This document shows positions 1 through 5,458 of a stretch of DNA of 5,458 nt, piece after piece. Origin of the DNA: Bradyrhizobiaceae bacterium (lineage in GTDB: Bacteria; Pseudomonadota; Alphaproteobacteria; Rhizobiales; Xanthobacteraceae). The position numbers were made by a program, and so were the translations under genes. Each line of letters starts with the position of its first letter. The first letter of the stretch is position 1. The notes below the pieces were generated by a model. The model worked only from the letters and a program-made list of their open reading frames with translations. It was not told where the DNA came from and did not search any database. The stretch spans positions 1-5,458 of the forward strand of contig JAEULX010000076.1 of assembly GCA_016793685.1 (NCBI GenBank), given 5' to 3'.

Positions 1-59
1 CCTTCGCTGACGCTGCTGTGCATGTAGCTGGCGACCACGCCCTCGGCGACGCATCCTCT
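1..59 (-). pseudogene. Elongation factor Ts (tsf)-like fragment, reverse strand, cut by left edge
   Basis: Read on the reverse strand from 53 down to 3, the frame gives CVAEGVVASYMHSSVSE. This resembles the central EF-Ts segment that in alphaproteobacteria reads roughly V-x-x-G-V-V-x-x-Y-[IVM]-H and is followed by a GKIGVLVALES-like stretch; that continuation would lie off the left edge. EF-Ts is the nucleotide exchange factor for EF-Tu. Going upstream on the reverse strand, the similarity ends near 53-59 and the frame runs into the repeat element. It stays open to a TAG at 197-195 but shows no EF-Ts N-terminal domain, so the roughly 150 residues expected before this point are missing. The orientation is also opposite to the usual tsf-pyrH order. 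The similarity is judged by eye over only 17 residues. A chance match or an intact gene with another identity remains possible. Confidence 0.42.
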
Positions 60-66
60 CAGATCG

Positions 67-90
67 CCTCTCCCCGCAAGCGGGGAGAGG
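67..90. repeat. Left hairpin of the inverted-repeat element
   Basis: A perfect 10-bp stem (67-76 with 81-90) is closed by the four-base loop CAAG. No T-run follows on either strand, so it does not look like a classical intrinsic terminator. It sits 7 bases from the end of the reverse-strand tsf-like fragment. Confidence 0.85.
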
Positions 91-184
91 CCGGATTGCG
101 CGCAAGGCACGTGAGGGGGCCTTGTGAAACTGACGGAAACGCCCCTTTCCCGAAGCGCTTCTCGCGTTGCTCGCTCCGCGCCGG

Positions 185-208
185 CCTCTCCCCGCTAGCG
201 GGGAGAGG
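185..208. repeat. Right hairpin of the element, a perfect 24-nt palindrome
   Basis: Bases 185-208 equal their own reverse complement, centred on GCTAGC. It carries the same CCTCTCCCCG stem as the left hairpin. It ends 17 bases before the pyrH ribosome binding site, so any transcript entering pyrH from upstream of the element carries this stem in its leader. It could block transfer of translation from an upstream gene, or protect or process the 5' end. Those roles are inferred; the palindrome itself is directly seen. Confidence 0.85.
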
Positions 209-225
209 CGCCGGGCGGTTGCTCC

Positions 226-230
226 GGAGG
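226..230 (+). promoter_or_regulatory. Ribosome binding site that decides the pyrH start
   Basis: GGAGG at 226-230 precedes two consecutive ATG codons at 233 and 236. The spacer is 2 bases to the first and 5 to the second, which favours 236. It also argues against the much longer start at 167, which would begin inside the repeat element. Confidence 0.7.
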
Positions 231-235
231 CAATG

Positions 236-946
236 ATGCCAACGCCCGCCTTTCGGCGCGTCATCGTCAAGCTCTCAGGCGAGGCGCTGAGCGGGCCGGA
301 GCCGTTCGGCATCGACGCTGCCACGCTCGATCGGTTCGCCGCCGATCTGGTCGCCGCCCGGGCGCTCGGCACGACGATCGGGGTCGTGGTCGGCGGCGGC
401 AACATCCTGCGCGGGGCGTCCGCGGAGGGGGTCGAGCGCACCACCGCCGACGTCATGGGCATGCTGGCGACGACCATGAATGCGCTGGCGATCGAGGCGG
501 CGATCGAACGTCAGGGCGCGCCGGCCCGCACCATGTCGGCATTGGTGATGCCCCAGGTCTGCGAGCCCTACCAGCGGCCGCAGGCGCGGCGGCACCTCGC
601 CGAGAACCGGATTCTCGTGCTGGCGGGCGGCACCGGCAACCCGTTTTTCACGACCGACACCACGGCGGTCCTGCGCGCGGCGGAAATGGGCTGCGACGCG
701 GTGCTGAAGGCGACCAATGTCGATGGCGTCTACAGCGCCGATCCCAAACGCGACCCCAAAGCCGTGCGCTACGACCGGCTCACCCACGCCGAGGCGATCG
801 ACCGCCAGCTGGGCGTCATGGACTTGACGGCCTTTGCGCTTGCCCGCGAACACCGTATACCTATCATCGTTTTTTCGATCCGAGAGCCGGGGGCGGTCGA
901 ATCCGTCTTGCGCGGACACGCGCGGGCGACGATCGTCGGCGGCTGA
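236..946 (+). CDS. pyrH: Uridylate kinase (UMP kinase)
   Basis: PyrH phosphorylates UMP to UDP with ATP in the cytoplasm, supplying UTP and CTP synthesis. It belongs to the bacterial amino-acid-kinase family and acts as a hexamer, usually activated by GTP and inhibited by UTP. The 236-residue length is normal. Visible motifs in order are the N-terminal phosphate-binding KLSGEAL (residues 12-18), the glycine loop VVVGGGNILRG (50-60), the UMP-site stretch RTTADVMGMLATTMNAL (68-84), TGNPFFTTD (133-141) and the ATP-side KATNVDGVYSADP (158-170). Near the C-terminus VMDLTAFALA and the IPIIVF strand are also typical. I chose the ATG at 236 over those at 233 and 167 because of GGAGG at 226-230; the longer version only adds residues translated from the repeat. 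The gene normally follows rpsB-tsf; here the repeat element and a reverse tsf-like fragment lie upstream instead. No clear promoter was recognised between 211 and 235. Confidence 0.96.
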   Translation: MPTPAFRRVIVKLSGEALSGPEPFGIDAATLDRFAADLVAARALGTTIGVVVGGGNILRGASAEGVERTTADVMGMLATTMNALAIEAAIERQGAPARTMSALVMPQVCEPYQRPQARRHLAENRILVLAGGTGNPFFTTDTTAVLRAAEMGCDAVLKATNVDGVYSADPKRDPKAVRYDRLTHAEAIDRQLGVMDLTAFALAREHRIPIIVFSIREPGAVESVLRGHARATIVGG

Positions 947-1040
947 CGGGCGACCAACGGCGAGACAGCTCGTGTTGTCGACGGGCCGATCGTCCCTTCA
1001 GCCGGACCCGGCCCAGTACCTTGTTCCGGGAGAAACGTTC

Positions 1041-1604
1041 ATGCCAGCCGCGACCTATGATGTTACCGACCTCAAGCGCCGCATGCAGGGCGCCCTGCAG
1101 TCGCTCAAACAAGAATTAGGCGGATTGCGCACCGGGCGCGCCTCAACGGCGCTGCTCGACCATATTCAGGCCGAAGTCTACGGCGCTCATATGCCGCTCA
1201 ATCAGCTCGCCTCCATCAGCGTGCCCGAGCCGCGCCTGATCACCGTCCAGGTTTGGGACAAGGGGGCGATCCATGCCGTGGAGAAGGCGATTGTCGCGGC
1301 GAATATCGGCCTTACGCCCAACACCGAAGGCCAGGTCATCCGCCTGCGCGTGCCGGAGCTCAATCAGGAGCGGCGCAAGGAATTGGTGAAGGTCGCGCAT
1401 AAATACGCGGAAACGGCGCGAGTAGCGGTGCGCCATGTCCGGCGCGACGGTATGGAAGCGCTCAAGAAGGCGGAAAAGGACGGAAAAATGAGTCGCGACG
1501 ATCATGACCGGCTGGGCGACGAGGTGCAGAAGGCGACGGATCATGCTATCGCCGACATCGATCAGGCGCTCGCGGCCAAGGAAAAAGAGATCATGACCGT
1601 CTGA
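1041..1604 (+). CDS. frr: Ribosome recycling factor
   Basis: RRF, together with EF-G, splits the post-termination ribosome complex so that subunits can be reused. The 187-residue product matches the usual 185 or so. Family features are LRTGRAS (residues 29-35) in the first long helix of the three-helix domain and the domain II segment from GAHMPLNQLASISVPEPR to VQVWDK (48-74). They are followed by the IGLTPN hinge-side region (89-94), RLRVPELNQERRKELVK (101-117), and ARVAVRHVRRD (126-136), the basic helix that contacts 23S rRNA. The start at 1041 is preceded by GGGAG at 1028-1032 with 8 bases of spacing. The frame stays open upstream to 834, but that part overlaps pyrH out of frame and has no RRF similarity. 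The 94-nt gap after pyrH shows no convincing promoter or terminator, so co-transcription with pyrH is likely but not proven. Confidence 0.96.
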   Translation: MPAATYDVTDLKRRMQGALQSLKQELGGLRTGRASTALLDHIQAEVYGAHMPLNQLASISVPEPRLITVQVWDKGAIHAVEKAIVAANIGLTPNTEGQVIRLRVPELNQERRKELVKVAHKYAETARVAVRHVRRDGMEALKKAEKDGKMSRDDHDRLGDEVQKATDHAIADIDQALAAKEKEIMTV

Positions 1605-1626
1605 ACCGGGCGGTTGGAGATCCCCG

Positions 1627-2391
<765 letters not shown>

Positions 2392-2417
2392 CCACGGCGA
2401 GCGAGCATCGACCTGCC

Positions 2418-3272
2418 ATGTCGCCGCCGCTGGAGAAGAAGCAAGCGGACGGCGCTCTCGCGCGTGTCGCCTCCGCCCTCGTTCTCGCCCCGCTTGCGAT
2501 TATCGTCGTCCTCCTGGGCGGCTGGCCGTTCGTGCTTGTCTGGTGCCTTGCCGCGATGATCGTCTATTGGGAGTGGACCGCCGAGATCGTAAAGGCGCCG
2601 CGTTCGGCCGAGGTCGCCGGCGTCGGCGTGCTCGCGGTCGCCGGCCTGCTCGGCGCGTCCGGATTTCCCGGCATGGCGATTCTGGTGATCGCCGTCGGGG
2701 CAGGGGCGCTGGCAGCGCTTGGCGGGACGCGGAGACTGTGGTGCGGGGCGGGCTTGCTCTATGCCGGCCTCGTTCTCGCCGGGCCGATGCTGCTGCGCCG
2801 GGATCTTCACCCGGATTTCGGCGTGCTCGCGTTGTTCTACCTGTTTGCGGTGGTGTGGGCGACCGACATCCTCGCGTTGTTTGCCGGCCGGCGGATTGGC
2901 GGTCCGAAGCTTGCGCCGTCGATCAGTCCGAAGAAGACCTGGTCGGGCGCTATCGCGGGAGCGCTCGGCGGCGTCGCCGCGGGCGCTGCGGTCGCAGCGG
3001 TCGGTTCGAACCTGCTGAATCTGCCAAAGACAAATATACTCGCGGCGACTGGGCTTGCCTTGCTACTGTCGGTCGTTGCGCAGGGCGGCGACCTTTTCGA
3101 GTCGGCCGTGAAGCGGCGCTTCGGCGTCAAGGATTCAGGCCGGATCATTCCGGGGCATGGGGGACTGATGGATCGTCTCGACGGTTTTCTCGCGGCAGCC
3201 GGCGCAGCAGCCCTTCTGGGGGTGGCGCGCGGCGGGCTTGATGGCGCCGCCAGCGGACTGCTCGCGTGGTGA
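2418..3272 (+). CDS. cdsA: Phosphatidate cytidylyltransferase (CDP-diacylglycerol synthase)
   Basis: CdsA condenses phosphatidic acid with CTP to CDP-diacylglycerol, the precursor of all major bacterial phospholipids, in the inner membrane. The 284-residue protein is mostly hydrophobic, with about eight likely membrane segments (roughly residues 17-50, 66-102, 110-126, 134-156, 177-197, 207-222 and 257-278, some of these double). Diagnostic motifs are SPKKTWSG (170-177) and the full family signature from SAVKRRFGVKDSG (229-241) to IIPGHGGLMDRLD (243-255), with the metal-binding GGDLFES stretch just before it (223-229). I chose ATG 2418 because upstream in-frame sequence lies antisense-like over uppS in another frame and has no CdsA similarity. 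Its ribosome binding site is weak: there is no clear GGAG in the 26-nt gap after uppS, so translation may depend on ribosomes finishing uppS. The stop codon overlaps the dxr start. Confidence 0.94.
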   Translation: MSPPLEKKQADGALARVASALVLAPLAIIVVLLGGWPFVLVWCLAAMIVYWEWTAEIVKAPRSAEVAGVGVLAVAGLLGASGFPGMAILVIAVGAGALAALGGTRRLWCGAGLLYAGLVLAGPMLLRRDLHPDFGVLALFYLFAVVWATDILALFAGRRIGGPKLAPSISPKKTWSGAIAGALGGVAAGAAVAAVGSNLLNLPKTNILAATGLALLLSVVAQGGDLFESAVKRRFGVKDSGRIIPGHGGLMDRLDGFLAAAGAAALLGVARGGLDGAASGLLAW

Positions 3273-3274
3273 TG
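3270..3274 (+). promoter_or_regulatory. Stop-start overlap coupling cdsA and dxr
   Basis: The TGATG at 3270-3274 contains the cdsA stop (3270-3272) and the first candidate dxr ATG (3272-3274), followed directly by a second ATG at 3275. No good ribosome binding site precedes it within the end of cdsA. This pattern suggests translational coupling, in which ribosomes ending cdsA re-initiate on dxr. Confidence 0.65.
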
Positions 3275-4498
3275 ATGAGCGCGGTTCCTCTGCAGCGCGC
3301 CGCCGAGGTCGCGGACACTTCCGAGCGCCGGATCACGCTGCTGGGGGCGACGGGCTCGATCGGCACGAGCGCGATCGACCTCCTCAAACGCCAGCCCGAG
3401 CGCTACCGCATCGAGGCGGTGACCGCCGGCCGCAACGCCGAGGCGCTCGCGCAATTGGCGCGCGAGCTCGGCGCGCGATTCGCCGCAGTCGCGGATCCCG
3501 CCTGCTACGGCGCCCTCAAGGACGCGCTCGCGGGCTCCGGCATCGAGACCGGGGCGGGCGAATCCGCCGTAATCGAAGCGGCCTGCCGGCCGGCCGATTG
3601 GGTCATCGCCGCCATTACGGGGGCTGCGGGGCTCAAGCCGACCCTCGCCGCCGCCGAACGCGGCACGATCGTCGCGCTCGCGAACAAGGAATGCCTCGTC
3701 TGCGCCGGAACCGCGTTCATGCGCCGGGCGGCCGCGGCGGGCGCGACCGTGCTGCCGGTCGATTCCGAGCACAACGCCATATTCCAGGCGCTCGGCGCGG
3801 GGCCGCGCGAAGCCGTGCTGCGCATCATCCTTACGGCCTCCGGCGGCCCGTTCCGGAGCTGGTCGCTTGAAGCGATCCGTAATGCGACCCTCGAGCAGGC
3901 GCTCAAGCATCCCAACTGGTCGATGGGGCCCAAGATCACCATCGACTCGGCGACGATGATGAACAAGGGACTGGAAATCATCGAAGCCCATCATCTGTTC
4001 GATCTCGCTGCCGACCAGATCGACGTGCTCGTGCATCCGCAATCGATCGTCCACGGCATGGTCGAGTTCACCGACGGCTCGGTGGTCGCCCAGCTCGGCC
4101 CGCCGGACATGCGCGTGCCGATCGCTCATTGCCTCGCGTGGCCGCACCGGATCGACGGCGCCAACCGGCTGCGGCTTGCGCAGATGACGAACCTCACGTT
4201 CGAGGAGCCCGACTTCGTCCGCTTTCCCGCGCTGCGGCTCGCCTGCGAGGCGCTCCGGGCGGGCGGCGGCGCGCCGACGGTCCTGAATGCCGCCAATGAA
4301 GTGGCGGTGGCGGAATTTCTCAACGGCGCGCTTCGCTTCTGCAGCATCGCCGAATTGGTCGAGGCGACGCTCGGAGCGAGCGGATCGCGCGGCCTGCTGC
4401 GCGAGCCCGCCGATATGGAAGAGGCGCTGGCGATCGACGCGGATGCGCGGCGTCTTGCCCGCGAACTCTTGCCAGAAATAGCCGCAAAGACAATTTAA
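3272..4498 (+). CDS. dxr: 1-deoxy-D-xylulose 5-phosphate reductoisomerase
   Basis: Dxr converts DXP to 2-C-methyl-D-erythritol 4-phosphate with NADPH and a divalent metal, the first committed step of the MEP isoprenoid pathway and the target of fosmidomycin. The 408-residue length is normal. Visible features are the NADPH-binding LLGATGSIG (23-31), AITGAAGL (114-121), LANKECLVCAG (136-146) and PVDSEHNAIFQ (162-172) with metal ligands Asp164 and Glu166. Next come LTASGGPFR (187-195), HPNWSMGPKIT (213-223) with the active-site-lid Trp216, DSATMMNKGLE (225-235) with the third ligand Glu235, the HPQSIVHGMVEF segment, and the C-terminal AANEVAVAEFL helix. The start is ATG 3272 or 3275; a GTG at 3266 in the same frame is less likely. 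It overlaps the cdsA stop by one base. Its products feed farnesyl diphosphate supply and hence UppS. Confidence 0.96.
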   Translation: MMSAVPLQRAAEVADTSERRITLLGATGSIGTSAIDLLKRQPERYRIEAVTAGRNAEALAQLARELGARFAAVADPACYGALKDALAGSGIETGAGESAVIEAACRPADWVIAAITGAAGLKPTLAAAERGTIVALANKECLVCAGTAFMRRAAAAGATVLPVDSEHNAIFQALGAGPREAVLRIILTASGGPFRSWSLEAIRNATLEQALKHPNWSMGPKITIDSATMMNKGLEIIEAHHLFDLAADQIDVLVHPQSIVHGMVEFTDGSVVAQLGPPDMRVPIAHCLAWPHRIDGANRLRLAQMTNLTFEEPDFVRFPALRLACEALRAGGGAPTVLNAANEVAVAEFLNGALRFCSIAELVEATLGASGSRGLLREPADMEEALAIDADARRLARELLPEIAAKTI

Positions 4499-4566
4499 CC
4501 AAATTATGCGCCTTTAGAGCGCTGGTTTTGGCTTGCGGGCGGGCCGGGCCGGGAAACGAGGCTGAA
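4499..4566 (+). other. Gap before rseP: ribosome binding site, possible weak internal promoter
   Basis: This 68-nt gap is the second longest break in the gene row. Its first 9 bases and the preceding end of dxr are unusually AT-rich for this window, including AATTAT at 4502-4507, which matches four of six bases of a sigma-70 type -10 box; no convincing -35 sits at the right distance. A four-base GCGC stem (4508-4511 with 4519-4522) is too short to call a terminator. GAGG at 4558-4561 is the rseP ribosome binding site, 5 bases before its ATG. The binding site is solid; a promoter here is speculative. Confidence 0.35.
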
Positions 4567-5458
4567 ATGGGTTCGAGCATCACGTCAAGCATCAACCAGT
4601 GGGGCTTCGGTTTCTTAGGCTATATCATTCCCTTTCTGTTCGTTCTGACGATCGTCGTGTTCTTCCATGAACTCGGCCATTTCCTGGTTGCGCGCCTGTA
4701 TCGCATCAAGGTTCTGGTGTTCTCGCTCGGCTTCGGACCCGAGCTGCTGGGCTACAACGATCGAACCGGCACGCGCTGGAAGCTCTCGGCGGTTCCCCTC
4801 GGCGGCTATGTCAAGTTCTTCGGCGACGAGAACGCGGCGAGCGTGCCCGACCAGGACGCCCTCTCTCAATTGACGGACGAAGAGCGCCGGCACGCCTTTC
4901 CGACTCAGCCGGTGGCGGCGCGCGCGGCCGTTGTCGTCGCAGGTCCGCTTGCAAATTTCATATTAGCTATAGTGATTTTTGCAGGCATCTTCATGTTTTA
5001 CGGCAAGCAATCGACGAGCGCTCGCGTCGATTCGGTGCAGCCCGGCAGCGCCGCCGAAACGGCAGGCTTCGCTCCCGGCGACCTGGTGTTGTCGATCGAC
5101 GGCCGACGGGTCGACAGCTTTGCCGACATGCAGCGGATCGTTGGAACGAGCGCGGGTCAGACGCTACAAGTCGAGGTTGATCGCGGCGGGCGCGTCGTCT
5201 CGCTGTCGGCGATTCCGGCGCTGAAAGAGATCAAGGACAATTTCGGCAACATGCATCGTATCGGCGTGCTGGGCATTACGCGGTCGATGGCGCCGGGCGA
5301 TGTGCGATTCGAAAAGTCAGGGCCGATCACGGCGCTGCGGCAGGGCGTGGAAGAGACGTGGTTCGTGATCGAACGGACCTTGTCTTATATAGGCGGGGTG
5401 ATCGTCGGACGCGAAGCGACCGATCAACTCGGCGGCCCGATCCGTATTGCCCAGGTGT
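4567..5458 (+). CDS. rseP: RIP metalloprotease RseP (site-2 protease family), 3' end cut by window
   Basis: This is an inner-membrane zinc protease of the M50 family, which cuts substrates within the membrane after a first extracytoplasmic cleavage. In E. coli RseP it releases sigma-E from RseA, and the Caulobacter homologue MmpA processes PodJ. The 297 visible residues show a first membrane segment (about 18-33) running into the zinc motif HELGH (34-38, catalytic Glu35). Next are the family stretch FSLGFGPELLGY (52-63), AVPLGGYVKFFGDE (75-88), AGPLANF (125-131) at the start of the second membrane segment (to about 144), a PDZ domain (about 150-215) with VQPGSAAETAGFAPGD, and LGGPIRIAQV at the right edge. 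The third zinc-ligand motif (N-x-x-P-x-P-x-L-D-G-G) must lie beyond the window. The distance from AGPLANF to LGGPI, about 160 residues, leaves room for only one PDZ, unlike the two of E. coli RseP. The gene is open to the last base; bamA usually follows in this class. Confidence 0.93.
   Translation, partial: MGSSITSSINQWGFGFLGYIIPFLFVLTIVVFFHELGHFLVARLYRIKVLVFSLGFGPELLGYNDRTGTRWKLSAVPLGGYVKFFGDENAASVPDQDALSQLTDEERRHAFPTQPVAARAAVVVAGPLANFILAIVIFAGIFMFYGKQSTSARVDSVQPGSAAETAGFAPGDLVLSIDGRRVDSFADMQRIVGTSAGQTLQVEVDRGGRVVSLSAIPALKEIKDNFGNMHRIGVLGITRSMAPGDVRFEKSGPITALRQGVEETWFVIERTLSYIGGVIVGREATDQLGGPIRIAQV

Larger units (their letters stand above)
65..210. repeat. Inverted-repeat intergenic element (about 146 bp, palindromic ends)
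   Basis: The ends at 65-94 and 181-210 are reverse complements at 29 of 30 positions; the one difference is the base at 78 (A, where the other end's complement has T). Each end is itself a hairpin with a 10-bp stem CCTCTCCCCG/CGGGGAGAGG. Inside lie further small palindromes, TTGCGCGCAA at 96-105 and GAAGCGCTTC at 152-161. GGGGC at 116-120 can also pair with GCCCC at 141-145. The whole unit could therefore fold into one long stem-loop or into two separate hairpins. It encodes no convincing protein. It looks like the short, non-autonomous, dispersed intergenic repeats of Hyphomicrobiales-type genomes. Copy number cannot be seen from this window, so the family assignment is inference. Confidence 0.8.

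Noticed and set aside
65..210. Minimal CRISPR array or pair of intrinsic terminators
   Set aside because: There are only two copies and they are inverted relative to each other, with no regular spacer pattern. Neither hairpin is followed by a T-run on either strand.
167..235. Longer pyrH start giving 23 extra N-terminal residues
   Set aside because: The extension begins inside the right arm of the repeat element, lacks a ribosome binding site and has no counterpart in UMP kinases; GGAGG at 226-230 fits the ATG at 236.
18..236. 72-residue forward open frame upstream of pyrH
   Set aside because: It runs straight through both arms of the repeat, shows no domain, and has no ribosome binding site; arginine and glycine richness comes from the GC-rich palindromes.
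834..1040. 69-codon N-terminal extension of frr
   Set aside because: It overlaps the end of pyrH in another frame, has no RRF similarity, and the ATG at 1041 has a well-spaced GGGAG.
947..1040. Promoter in the pyrH-frr gap
   Set aside because: A TTGTCG at 974-979 resembles a -35 box, but no matching -10 sequence lies 16-18 bases downstream.
2837..4147. 436-residue reverse-strand open frame opposite cdsA and dxr
   Set aside because: It is antisense to two well-identified genes, rich in Arg, Ala, Gly and Asp/His as expected from mirrored GC-rich codons, and shows no recognisable motif.
4508..4530. Short stem plus TTTT after dxr as an intrinsic terminator
   Set aside because: The GCGC stem has only four pairs with a seven-base loop, and the T-rich stretch is short and interrupted; it is too weak to call.

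Overview
This window is most likely from an alphaproteobacterium. It is GC-rich and carries the class's familiar gene order pyrH-frr-uppS-cdsA-dxr-rseP, all on the + strand. The upstream inverted-repeat element resembles the short palindromic intergenic repeats common in Hyphomicrobiales (Rhizobiales) and relatives. I infer the order from gene order and repeat style only; there is no marker here that fixes the genus.

Layout. Positions 1-59 hold a short reverse-strand reading frame that resembles the middle of elongation factor Ts (tsf). It runs off the left edge and stops looking like EF-Ts just before a repeat. Positions 65-210 are an inverted-repeat element of about 146 bp. Its 30-nt ends match at 29 of 30 positions, and each end carries its own 24-nt hairpin. 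Then come six genes: pyrH (236-946, UMP kinase), frr (1041-1604, ribosome recycling factor), uppS (1627-2391, undecaprenyl diphosphate synthase), cdsA (2418-3272, CDP-diacylglycerol synthase), dxr (3272-4498, DXP reductoisomerase) and the first 297 codons of rseP (from 4567, site-2 intramembrane protease), cut by the right edge. Gaps are 94, 22, 26, -1 and 68 nt, so uppS-cdsA-dxr is the tightest block.

How the genes work together. The cluster joins pyrimidine nucleotide supply and translation (pyrH, frr) to envelope construction. Dxr commits carbon to the MEP isoprenoid pathway, whose products feed UppS for the C55 lipid carrier of peptidoglycan. CdsA makes the CDP-diacylglycerol used for all major phospholipids. 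RseP performs regulated intramembrane proteolysis linked to envelope stress or development. In related genomes bamA and the lpx/fabZ genes usually follow, but they are outside this window.

All five complete proteins have normal length and intact key residues, and I see no undescribed system among them. The part that deserves a second look is the left edge: an apparently truncated, inverted tsf-like fragment abutting a palindromic repeat, where an intact co-directional tsf would be expected.
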